DNA of 64,000 nucleotides from Symsagittifera roscoffensis (taxonomy: Eukaryota; Xenacoelomorpha; Acoela; Convolutidae), in contig NC_087064.1 of NCBI RefSeq assembly GCF_963678635.1, forward strand, positions 40,889,165 through 40,953,164, read 5' to 3'. The position numbers and the translations under genes are program-made. This document shows, piece after piece, positions 9,663-19,092 of this stretch (its first letter is position 1; each line of letters starts with the position of its first letter). Under the pieces are notes generated by a model. That model was not told the origin of the DNA. It did not search any database and worked only from the letters and a program-made list of their open reading frames with translations.

Positions 9663-9895
9663 TTAAATAAACTTTGGGTGATCGTACCTGTGAAGATGGT
9701 CAATGATTTGGGAAAGTTGGAGATATATTTCAAATAGGGAGTAGAAAATTTAAAAAAATGTTGCAAAAAATGATTAAAATTATTATAAAAGCTCAAAAGT
9801 ATCAAAGAGAATAAAAGTTTAAGTATTGTGAAAAAGTTTCTGAAAATGTTGAAAATTGTATTTTTAAAGATATTGACTGATTGAGAGAAGAGCAT
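9659..9895 (-). CDS. Small Phe/Leu/Asn-rich ORF between pol and env
   Basis: 78-codon frame with long hydrophobic/aromatic stretches (for example FTILKLLFSLILLSFY). Its stop overlaps the next ATG as ATGA (9659-9662). The nucleotide region is alignable with D at about 59480-59740, though D lacks the ATGA here and has no clean ORF, so coding status is uncertain. Both copies share CAGGTACGA (complement strand of A near 9683-9691; D near 59677-59685), which could also be a splice-donor-like site for an env message. Confidence 0.35.
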   Translation of the reverse strand: MLFSQSVNIFKNTIFNIFRNFFTILKLLFSLILLSFYNNFNHFLQHFFKFSTPYLKYISNFPKSLTIFTGTITQSLFK

Positions 9896-10480
9896 TTAAG
9901 AAATGATTTCTTGGTCGAATATTTTTTGTTGTTTGGGGCGATTTTCAAGTGTGGTCGAGTTATTTATTGATTTTTTGACAAGTGGGTTGAGTTTTGTGAA
10001 AAGTTGTTGGGGGCTAATTTTATAGTGTTCGGGAGGTCCTCTTTGCTTTATTTTTATTTGTCAGGTGATCTGAGGTATTTTTGAGATTTTTGTACTTTAG
10101 GCTAAATTAATACGGTCGTATTTTTACTTGAGGCTAATTTATCATTTTTGGTTGGGGGTTTTTGAGGTCTAAGTTGGGAAAATATTGTTGATCTTTGCGT
10201 TATTAGATAAGGGAGGGTTATGATATTATGGTGGTATTTATTTTAGTTGTCAAGTCTGATTGGTTTGCTTCTTTTTGACCTGGAGGTTGTAAAGTTATAG
10301 TTATAGATATGCCTGGAGTTTAATATCTTTCGTCTAATAGGTTGGTGTTATAGTTATAGAAGGTGACGGAATGAATGAATCCTATTGGTTGAATTTGAAC
10401 TAGAATTTTTGCGTTTTTGTCAGCATGTTATTTTGAAAAATGGAGATTCAATATGATTGAGAGGTGCGAGGATTTTAAAA
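9896..10480 (-). other. Non-coding spacer between pol and env of element A
   Basis: About 585 bp without a convincing frame on either strand. It is alignable in landmarks with D (for example the GACCTGGAGG-type string near 10275 and its counterpart near 59095). Gypsy elements usually express env from a spliced message, so a splice acceptor would be expected near here, but I cannot fix one. Confidence 0.4.
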
Positions 10481-11467
10481 TTAAAATTGTTTTTGAAGTT
10501 CAACTTTCTTTAATATTTTAGATTGTGGGATGAATGTTTTGTAGTTTTTACGTGGTTGATTTCTAAGTCGTGATGACTCTTTATGTTCTGATTTCTCGAC
10601 TTGTTCTTGTGGTAAAATTTTTTCTATCAATTTCCTATTGTTCCTTTCTTTTTGAGGTATTTTTTGATCTAGCTTTTTTGTATTGTTTTGAGTTGTAGTT
10701 GGTTTTTTATTTTGTTTCCCATGGTGAATGTCGTTTTGTTCATTTATTTCTTTTTCCGTATGTGGGTGATTTTGAATAACTTTTAAACCTGTGAAAGAAT
10801 ATAATTGAGTTAATTCGCGTAGTGCGTACTCTTTTAGGTAGTAAGGCAATAGATTGTTCCGATGTTGAGCAATTTCTTTTTGGTCTGAATCGGTGATTTT
10901 ATATGTTACGTCAGTGGGTTTGGCAATTATTTGGTATGGTCCTTTGCGAAGGGGTTGTAATTTTTTAGAAATTCCTTTTTGTGTATTAAAATTAGGTATT
11001 AAGACATATGTTCCAATTTTTAAATCTGAGGCTGGTGTAAAGCGTGAATTAATTTGTTCATTAATGTTTTGCCTTTGTAACAATTTTTTTGTTACTCTTC
11101 GGTAAATTTCATTGTGTTTTTTATCTCTATTTAAAATCCATTCGGTGTGTGTGCCGGAGGCTAATTTAAGGATTTGTGGGTGATGAAAATGATCTTCATC
11201 ATGCGTGTGTAAAGGTAGGTTATAACAAACTGAGTCTTTATTTGGTTGGCAATAACCTTGTGCATTTTTATGAGAGTTTGCTGTAAACATAATTGGTTTA
11301 AGTGGCTTTTGGTTAAAAACCATTTCGTATGGTGACATTCCTAAAGTTGTCGTAATTTGTGAATTATATGCTAAGGGAAATAATTTTACATCTGCTGACC
11401 ATTCTGTGTATCTTGTATCATTTCCATTTATGATACATCTAAGATATTCTTGTAGTGAACGGTTCAT
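10481..11467 (-). CDS. pol: Pol C-terminus: integrase C-terminal part with GPY/F motif
   Basis: 328-codon frame opening just after the TNGLVEG integrase segment that contains the catalytic Glu. It includes MSPYEMVFNQKPLKP, typical of the end of the Ty3/gypsy integrase core, and LRKGPYQII, the GPY/F motif of the C-terminal DNA-binding domain (about residues 170-190). A basic, Lys/Asn/Gln-rich tail follows (about residues 225-328). The upstream boundary is an in-frame TGA (11510-11512), not a natural start. D retains the tail (KTFIPQSK shared, about 58820-58860). Confidence 0.85.
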   Translation of the reverse strand: MNRSLQEYLRCIINGNDTRYTEWSADVKLFPLAYNSQITTTLGMSPYEMVFNQKPLKPIMFTANSHKNAQGYCQPNKDSVCYNLPLHTHDEDHFHHPQILKLASGTHTEWILNRDKKHNEIYRRVTKKLLQRQNINEQINSRFTPASDLKIGTYVLIPNFNTQKGISKKLQPLRKGPYQIIAKPTDVTYKITDSDQKEIAQHRNNLLPYYLKEYALRELTQLYSFTGLKVIQNHPHTEKEINEQNDIHHGKQNKKPTTTQNNTKKLDQKIPQKERNNRKLIEKILPQEQVEKSEHKESSRLRNQPRKNYKTFIPQSKILKKVELQKQF

Positions 11468-13390
11468 ACCTTCGACTAAACCGTTTGTCCAAGGTGCATG
11501 AGATGTACGTCATTTATTTTTGATGTTATATAAGTGACATAGTGTGATGATTTCATTATTTATGAATTCTGTACCGTTATCTGTAACTAAGATTTCGGGT
11601 AATCCGAATTTAGCTATCCAGTATTCATAAAGTGTTGTGTAAGCATAATAAGCATTACAATGTGGTACTGGGTTGAGTGCTACATAATGTGTAAATGCAT
11701 CAACAATTACCATAATGTAGGAGTTTCCTTCAGAGGATGGTGAAATTGGTCCTTTTGTAACGAATGAAATACGATGGTTGAAATATAAACTTTGTCCTTT
11801 AAAATCTTGTTTTTGTGCTATTTGTTTTTGATTTGGATAAAGTTTATTTAGCTGACATACTATACAATCATTGCATAGTACTTTTATCCAAATTGGTGCA
11901 TTTGGGAAATAAAATTTTTGTGTAAAATTTGAATAAGTTTTCTCTGATCCAGAGTGTCCTTTAGTATTTTGTGTATGTGAAATGTTAAAAGCTATTAGTA
12001 TCATACTTAAAGGGAGACAGGGAACTGTAGAATCATTTAATTGATATTCTAGAAGGTCTGTGTTTTCATTAATTGTTGTATTATTAAATTTTCGGAAAAA
12101 TCGGAGGAGTGTTTTATTTCCTAAAATTGTTATATCTGCTTTTACGGGCTTAGTTTTGTATTTGTGCCATGATTTTAGTTGTCTAATTACTGGGTCAAGA
12201 TTTTGATATTTTTTCAAGAGTTCAAGTGTAATTTTATCTGTTGGAGGGAGAAAAATATTTCCAATTTCTAATTTTGATAGGGGAATTGTGTCAAGTGGGT
12301 CATGGAGGTCAAAAACTTGATTTATTGTGTATTTTGAATCATTTGTTTGTGGTCCTGATAAATTTAATTTATCAGTTAAATTTTCTTTTTCAATTAATGG
12401 AAAAAAGTCTTTTTTATACGAGTGTTGTTTTATTCGTTTTTGTTGGGTGTTATTTTTTATCCATTGTGTGTATGGAACTGGTTTGAAAGTTGATGTTCCT
12501 AGTAGATCAACTTCGTAGTGATTATTTTGGCAATCTAAGTAAAGTGGGAAATGTTGTAGGTTATTTATTTGTGATTGGTCAATGTCAGTTTTTACTGCAC
12601 ATTTGCATTCTAGTCGGGGTGATGTTTCGTCTTTTGCAGGGTAAAATTTTTTATTTTTTGGTATTTCAACTGTAGTTTTTCGTGTAAGTAATTCAGGTGG
12701 TGTATTTCGACTTAATGTATGTGGTAATGCAAGATTCTTTCCTGCTGTCCAAACAATATGTAAGTTTGGAAATTTCATTAGAATTAATTGAAATCTATAA
12801 AATCGGTGATTGGGATTTGACTTTTGTGTAAAGAGAAAAATGATTGGTTTATGATCTGTGAATAGAACTGTTGGATGTTTTGATCCAAGTATCAGAAATT
12901 CAAATTCTGTAAGTGTATAAATTATAGCTGTACATTCTCTCATGAGAGTTGAGAGTCGTAGCTCTGCTTGTGTGAATAATCGGGAGTTTGCTGATATAAG
13001 GTTCATTTTATTTGTACCACTATGTGATTGTAGTAATGCTGCGCCGATGCCAAAATTTGAAGCATCGCACATTGCATAGAATGGTTGATTTGGATCTGGA
13101 ATTGTATTTGAAATTTGTTCAGTTAAAAGTTTTTTAATTTCTTCAAATCGTGCTTGATGTTCTGTATTCCATTCAAAATTATTTTGTTGTCTGAGGATAT
13201 TATAGAACGGTCTTAAAAATAATTGCATTTTATAAACGTATTTGCTTAAGAAATTTAACATTCCAAGGAATTCTTGGATTTTCTTTTTGTTAATTGGTGG
13301 TTGAAGTTTTTGAATAGCATCAATGCGTGATTTTAATGGAGTGATTGTGTTTCTTTCTATATTATATCCTAAAAATTTAACTCGTGTCAA
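11468..13390 (-). CDS. pol: Pol: RNase H and integrase (H2C2 zinc and catalytic core)
   Basis: 626-codon frame (11510-13390). Residues about 1-75 are the RT thumb/connection (FLGYNIERN, IQEFLGMLNFLSKYV). RNase H follows with MCDASNFGIGAAL, RECTAIIYTL and FTDHKPI, supplying catalytic acids. The integrase zinc domain has HTQNTKGHSG...C-x2-C (NDCIVCQLNK). The core has VDAFTHYVAL and VTDNGTEF, two of the DDE residues; the third (TNGLVEG) lies just past the TGA at 11510-11512. The start is not a true ATG: the frame is entered from the RT through a shift at an A5 run (13389-13393). Between RNase H and the zinc domain is a long, divergent linker. Confidence 0.9.
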
Positions 13391-14679
13391 AAAGAAGTGT
13401 GATTATCGGGGGCGGCCTTCAGAGTTTCGTTCTGAAGTATTTTATGATAGTGCTCTAAAACTGTAAACATTTCTTCCTTTGTCTGTGATTGCATAAAAAC
13501 ATCATCCAAATAGGCGATTGCGTTTTACTTGAGTATTAGTGGTCTAAAAATTTTACTCATATAAGCTGAAAATGCTGCTGGTCCTATGGAAATTTCATAG
13601 AATAGGCGGTTAAATTCATATTGTTGATTTCCAATAACAAATTGGGTTAAGCGTCGTGATTGTTCATCTAGTGGCATTTGATTGTTTGCACTATTCATAT
13701 CTGCGGTTGTAAAGTATTTTCCGTTTGTTTTTGTTAAGATAACTTGTATTGGTTCATTAGTCCAATTGCATTTTGATTCGTCAATTAGTGAATTGAGGTA
13801 TCTAGCGCCTAAAACTCTTTTTAATGATTCTCCTTTTGCTAGAATGATAACAGGGTTAATAAATGTGTTACCTTTTGGTTGTTCTTCTTTATTTACTGGT
13901 GAGATAATTTTGTATTGTTCTAAAATATCAAGTAATCTTTTTACTTTGTCGTGTAAATGAATTGGTACTTTACTAGCTCTTTGTTTTTTGAAAACTGCGT
14001 CAGGTTTTAACGGGAGATGTAGTGATGAACTGATTTTCCCAACATCAATTTTTGATGTTGGGTAGACTGTTGAATATTTTAACAGTTGTTTTGCTAGTTT
14101 GTCAAATTCGATTTGTGTAATTTGTGAGTGTTCAAAATTAAACATCGTTAAAAATTGTTGTTGTTCTTTTGTGTAATTTGTTATTTTGAATGTTGGTTTG
14201 AAATATGGTGTTTTTGTGAAATAATATGTGTTTCTCTTTTCATTGCTTATTATATTTTTTATGGATAATTCTTCGTTAAGAATTGTGGATTGGCAAATAT
14301 CTAATAATTGGAGTATATTATTTACGCGGTAGGCTACTTCATGCATGGGTGAGATTGTAGCGTTTGTTTCGCAATATCCTAAAAGTCCTAAAGGTAATGT
14401 TACTTGATACGGTGTATTGTTATACACGTGTAACGAAATGATGTCGGAATTCGTATTTTTCAAATATTTTATAGATGAGATCGCGATTTTGAAAAACTTG
14501 TGAATAGCTTTAAATTCAAACTCTGACATAAAATGTTGTTGTTTATTTTGACTTTTATCATACTGGTGAACTTGTTTTATTGAAAAATTATATATAATTT
14601 CTGATAAAGGTTTCAGGTGTTTCCGTTGTTGGTTGTAAATTGGATAAAAGGTTGAGAAGAATGGTGGTTGTTTGTTCAA
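13391..14679 (-). CDS. pol: Pol: reverse transcriptase
   Basis: 384-codon frame (13525-14679) with Ty3/gypsy RT landmarks: NPVIILAKGE, FTTADMNSANNQMPL (first catalytic Asp), QYEFNRLFYEISIGPAAFSAYMSKIF. The YLDD motif with the other two Asp residues is just beyond a TAA (13525-13527), encoded at 13501-13512. So the stop falls inside the catalytic palm, and this copy cannot make RT without readthrough. The N-terminal ~230 residues are a spacer with no motif I recognise. A shadow plus-strand frame (13682-13960) is ignored. Confidence 0.9.
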
Positions 14680-15092
14680 TCTTTGAAAAAATGTTAGGGC
14701 TGTATTTTTTGTTTTTGTGTATTTATCTTTGATTAGTATTTTACTATTTAAGATGTTGATTGTTGGTATATATTTTGATATAAATGGTATGCCAATGATA
14801 TTGTGCTTAATATCAGTAATATGAAATATTTATGTAAATGGTTTGTTTAGAATTTTATTTTGTTCCATTGTTCTTGTGGGGAGAAGAAATAATTGGATTT
14901 TTCCATAATTTACTAAAGTTGATCCTTGTGCTGTTGCTAGTTTACTAGAGGTTGCAAGAGGCGTTAATTTTGGATGTATTGTTTTGATTTCATTCCATGT
15001 GGGAATATTAATTATGTTTGATTCTGCTCCTGAATCAATTTAAAAATCAATTTCAAGATCTGGTGGTTGAAATTCTTTGTTTCTTGGACTTT
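14680..15092 (-). pseudogene. pol: Pol: retropepsin-like protease region
   Basis: Contains IDSGAESNIINIP, the aspartic protease active-site motif (D-S-G), encoded around 14995-15039. The codon just before it is TAA (15040-15042), and a second TAA lies at 14830-14832. The frame links the gag C-terminus to the RT. The region is otherwise open, giving about 135 codons. At the TAA, Gln or Leu is usual in related retropepsins (family knowledge). It is entered from the gag side through a frame change at a T5 run (15117-15121). Confidence 0.75.
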
Positions 15093-16247
15093 CTAAGAGA
15101 AATGGTATTGTCCAAATTTTTCTCTGGGTTGTTCTTTTTGTATATTTTGATAAATATGATTTGTGTTTGAACATTTTGTTTTGTCTTTTTCGTCGGGTTT
15201 AATTACCGTGTTAATTTCGTTTACTTTTTGTGCAGTTTGTGTAGTATCGATGGGTTCAATATAATAATTGTGAAGTAGTTCCAATTGATTTTCATATATA
15301 TTTGATGTAAAAGGTTGTTCATATATGATAGGTTCATAGTCGTTTTCGACTGTTATCATATTTACGGAGATAGTATTTTCTGTATCACTTTCTGTATCTG
15401 ATGATCCACAGTTTATTTGATTTAGTTGTAGTTCGTTACTTCCTGTGTCATCAATACCTGGGGGGTCTGATGTTGTTTCTTTATTTGACTGTACTTGATT
15501 AATATGTCTTTGATTTTTTGGTGTACTACTTCTGTATCGATGTTTAGAATTATTATAATGGTTATTATTCCTATGTGGTGACTGGGAATAATTTCTATAT
15601 TGATTATTATAACTTGAATTTCGATTTTGAGAATTGTTCCGTGATCTGTTTTGATAATTGTCATTTGATCTGTGATAGTTTGATCTATTATACGAGTTAT
15701 TTCTCGATCGATTGTTCGGGTAATTCTGATTTCGATAGTTCGAATAACTTCTATTTCGATTATGTGAATAGTTTCTATTTCTGTCGTATGATGAGTTTCG
15801 TGATTGATTATTGGAATAGTGTTTATTTCTTGGGCTTGATTGGGAATTGGATCTAGAAACAAATTGTGTTGCATTGGAATTTGATCTCGAATAGTTATTT
15901 TGACTATTTGATCGATTATAATTATTTTGTGAAGAATTTTGTGTGTTTCTTCGTTCTGGTGATCTTCCTCTATAACTTGAGTTTTATGGTGATTGATTCC
16001 TTGTGTAATTGGTGTTGTTCGGAAGTGGTTTTCCTGAACTGTTATTACTATATATGTGTTTGTTTGGTAGATTTTGATCTTTTTTCATATATTGATAGAA
16101 CGATTTATTTGGTTCTTTATGCTTTTGAGGTTTATTCTGATTATCTTGTTGTTTTTGTCTACATTCGGAAATACTGTGTCCGTATCGTCGGCAATAATTA
16201 CACCATTTTTTGAAGGATGGTTTGCCTTTAAAATTTGGATTATTTTC
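15093..16247 (-). CDS. gag: Gag C-terminus: CCHC zinc knuckle and S/N/R/Y-rich RNA-binding tail
   Basis: The true frame is the one giving WCNYCRRYGHSISEC (16161-16205), a C-x2-C-x4-H-x4-C zinc knuckle. A ~180-residue Ser/Asn/Arg/Tyr repeat follows (many NRSRN, SYNR units), then an acidic stretch leading to MITVENDYEPIIYEQ (15093-15359). The composition suits nucleic-acid condensation. One TAA lies at 15984-15986. The ATG frame at 15422-15874 (150 codons, Ile/Thr-rich) and the plus-strand frames here are shadows of this repeat. A TAA (16248-16250) separates it from upstream gag. Confidence 0.8.
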
Positions 16248-16250
16248 TTA

Positions 16251-17079
16251 GATGTTTAGTATTTCAGTGATTTTTTCAATTAGGTCTGTATCTGATTCCT
16301 GTATGTTATTTATATGTGTAGTGTTTGTTTCAATTCGATTAACATATTGTAGTTTTAGATTTTCTGTTTCTTCAAGTTTCATTGTGATTTCCGCTTGCTC
16401 TAGTTTATCTACTAGTTTTCGAAAATCTAAATCTGGCTCTCGAATTGAGGAAGGATGATATGCTCTCTTTTTTATTGCTATTTTCCTTATTGAGGTGTTA
16501 AGGTCATCATTAAAATTTCTGTCATTTTTGTGTTTTTATAGTCATGTGTATTAAGTGAATATGCTTTTCGAACTAGTGTTTCGATGCGTACTGCTAATTG
16601 TTTGATGGTTTCATTTGGTAATCTGCGAATTTCATTACATAAAACTCTTTGGTGTTTTTTATTTCTTTCTGAGTCAAACATTTTTGAAAATTCTTGTGTA
16701 AATCTTTTCCAGTCAGATTTTATTTCTATAGGTAATACTGAAAACCTATAGCTGCGCCATCTAAGGTTGTTTGTATCAATGCTGTGCGTCTATGTATCCA
16801 GTTTTGATGTAGTGGCGTATTAATTGGTTCAGGTCCTATATTTAAATGTAAATTTGCTGTTACTGCACTTAAATAATCTTCTACAGAGTATTCAGGATCT
16901 GTTCCTGTAAATACCATCAGTGGTTTGTTGGATGTAATTGATGATCCACCCATGAGGTATGAATTCATTGTCATTTGTAGTGATTCTGCGGCATTTGGCA
17001 TTTGCGAAAAATTTGAAAGTTGATTTTTCGTTATTTCGTGTTGCTGAAGGTAATATGGAAGCGGTATTTCATTTTGCAT
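16251..17079 (-). pseudogene. gag: Gag capsid-like region
   Basis: Two ORF pieces in different frames (16726-17079 and 16487-16681), joined across a shift at an A4 run (16741-16744). The first has MVFTGTDPEYSVEDYLSAV, the second LPNETIKQLAVRIETLVRKAYS. These are typical of the Ty3/gypsy Gag capsid: a proline/aromatic start, then the FRxLxQ-like/LAxRIExLVRKAY helix. A third part (to 16251, containing REPDLDFRKLVDKLE) follows another small shift near 16481. TAA 17080-17082 precedes the first ATG, so that ATG is likely internal. Confidence 0.75.
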
Positions 17080-17876
17080 TTAAGTTGGTTGATAAGAATG
17101 CATTGACATTGGATTTTGTGGTTGTATTGGTTGAAAAGATTGTGTGTTAAATGGTTTTTATATATGCATTTTGTATATTTCGTATATAAGGATTTTGTAT
17201 ATTTCGAGATGGTTGAGGTTGTCGTGGTCTTTGTGTGTGATATTCTTTAGTAAATGGTGCAAAAATATCTGGTTGGTGATAATCATCTTCATCGGATGAT
17301 AAATAGTTTGTATTAAATGGTGTATGTTGGTTATTTTTATTTTGTTGGAAGAATGGGTAATTTTCAGTATAATCCTGTGTAGGTCGTGGATTATCTGGAA
17401 AATTTACCGAATTTGTCGATGTTTTCGGGAGGTTCCAATAATGAGAACATACGTGATTTAAATTTTGTGTATTTTTTCGGGGAGGTTGATTTGTTCTTTG
17501 TTTGTGAGCATAATCATAATTGTGTTCTGCAAAGGTGTTTCTTGTGAATGACTTTCGTGTTTTTGACGGTACTGTCATTGGTCTATATGTTTGATAATCC
17601 ATATGGGAATATTTTGGAGCAACCGAAGGTTTAACGGTTGATTGTAAGGTTACTTGTGCCAGTGAAGTATTTGTATTTCTGGGTGTTGTTACATTTGGGT
17701 GTATTGGTGAAATACTTTGTTGTGTAGTTGTTGCTGTTGTTTGGACGATTTCTTCATTTATGAAGTGTGATGGTGTTTGAATATCTTGTTGTGTAAGATT
17801 TCTGGTTCCATTAAGGTTTTCATTGTGTATGATGGTCGAATTTAAACTGTTATTTTGTGTATCAGGTAAAAATGTA
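17080..17876 (-). pseudogene. gag: Gag N-terminal linker, Pro/Gln/Asn/Tyr-rich
   Basis: Open frame from about 17876 down to the shift at a T5 run (17155-17159), including the ORF at 17147-17602. The upstream part is open without an ATG and rich in Thr/Gln/Ser/Asn. It then becomes Asn/Tyr/Pro/Gln-rich (for example HYWNLPKTSTNSVNFPDN). It is connected to the preceding ORF by a frame change at an A5 run (17868-17872). Element B keeps the same region (23039-23480) at low identity. The function is probably a disordered Gag linker or matrix-like part. Confidence 0.6.
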
Positions 17877-18651
17877 AATCAGGTAAAGTACTTATTGCTT
17901 GACTTGAGATAGATTGTGGGGTATTTATAAATGTAGGATGAGACCATTCAGGGTCCCAAACGCAGTCTGATTGTTCTGTAAGGGCAGTGTCATCATTTGA
18001 ATTTTGAGGTCTGAAATTTTTTCTTGCTTGTGAAATTAAGTCTAAATTATGTGTGAAATAATCTATTATAAACCATGCCAAAGTTTTTTGAAAGTCATGT
18101 TTAGTGTGTTGTGAAACATCATCTTTAGTGAAATTTTCTTTGATTATATGTAGAAAAGTTGAAAATAATGTAATTTCATTTCGTACTTTTGTATGTTTGG
18201 ATGTTTCAGTTGGTGAGATACTTTGAAATTCAGTTTTTTCTAATATAGAGTTATAGGTATATTTTATTGCAAAAACTTCATTAGTGAATATAGAGTTTGC
18301 TCTTTGTGAATTATGATATTGTATGCTTTTGATATATTCTAGGAATACTTTTGAAAATTCCAATTCAAGAATTACATATTTACGATGATTCGTATTTGGT
18401 GTGCTGAATTCTATGGTGTAGATTCCATATTGTTGTGTTAAGTTACATATGTCTTTCAAATAATGTTCAATAATTTGTCTTTTGATTTTTATATCTGGGA
18501 ATTCTGCTTTGCATGGACTGATTCCGGGTTCAAACAAACTAACGAGTAAATTCTTGCAAAAGTTATGTTGTCCTCTATTATCGGGTGCATCTATGAGAAA
18601 GGGGTAAACCTTTTTGTCATCTGGACTATCGTCGGGTTGAGTGTGGCTCAT
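17842..18651 (-). CDS. gag: Gag N-terminal domain of element A
   Basis: 269-codon frame from ATG 18649-18651 (MSHTQPDDSPDDKKVY). It looks globular, mixed alpha/beta, with no membrane segment (FPDIKIKRQIIEHYLKDIC, TLAWFIIDYFTHNLD). I do not recognise a named domain; position just upstream of the capsid region makes it a matrix-like part of Gag. Element B has the same region (about 23700-24370) decayed. The ATG overlaps the end of the pre-gag frame by 26 bp, in another frame, at an A6 run. In-frame fusion with the pre-gag ORF is therefore possible. Confidence 0.65.
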   Translation of the reverse strand: MSHTQPDDSPDDKKVYPFLIDAPDNRGQHNFCKNLLVSLFEPGISPCKAEFPDIKIKRQIIEHYLKDICNLTQQYGIYTIEFSTPNTNHRKYVILELEFSKVFLEYIKSIQYHNSQRANSIFTNEVFAIKYTYNSILEKTEFQSISPTETSKHTKVRNEITLFSTFLHIIKENFTKDDVSQHTKHDFQKTLAWFIIDYFTHNLDLISQARKNFRPQNSNDDTALTEQSDCVWDPEWSHPTFINTPQSISSQAISTLPDLHFYLIHKITV

Positions 18652-19092
18652 TTTTTCGTTTGATGACTGTTAATATATAGCTATCAATGTGTCTAATTGG
18701 TTGATTCCAGTTATACAGGTGTACTGGTTTGTGTTTGTATTGCTTTTTTATTCTTCTTTTTCCTCTTTTTGATGAATTTGAAGTTGTTTCTGAATCGGAA
18801 AAACATAATTGATCGTGAATGGGACAATTTTTATCAATTGATTCTTTTAATTTGTGGAGTTCATCTAAACTGCTGGCTTCTGATTCAGAAAATGCGTTTT
18901 ATTTTTTGAAAATCTTTTTCGTGTGATTTGTATTTGTTTGTTTATAATTTTTCTTTTTATTGTTTGTCGTTTTGTTCTAATGTATCCAACTGTTTGTGTA
19001 TGGGGTGTGATTACTAGATCGTATTTTTTGTTATCTATCTTACAGTTGTGTAAAACGATTGTTTGCTTATTTCCTAGGTTTTTGGATGACAT
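18626..19092 (-). CDS. Pre-gag small ORF, conserved in element B
   Basis: Starts at ATG 19088-19092 area as MSSKNLGNKQTIVLHN and is 75 codons long as assembled (18865-19092). A change at an A4 run (18889-18892) opens a further ~85 codons rich in Ser/Glu/Lys (SESEASSLDEL, SDSETTSNSSKRGKRR), ending at TAG 18626-18628. Element B at 24784 downwards encodes a recognisable relative (shared KQTIVLH and YDLVITPH, later SDSEA). The basic C-terminal half suggests nucleic-acid binding or a nuclear signal. No family is recognised. Confidence 0.55.

Noticed and set aside
15422-15874. 150-codon Ile/Thr-rich minus-strand ORF and its 93-codon plus-strand counterpart
   Set aside because: Both are alternative frames of the Ser/Asn/Arg/Tyr-rich Gag tail, which is continuous with the zinc knuckle and with the downstream pol frame.
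18626-18651. Classical -1 slippery site at the pre-gag/gag overlap
   Set aside because: The run reads A-AAA-AAT, but Gag is in the +1 frame; a -1 shift would meet TGA at once.
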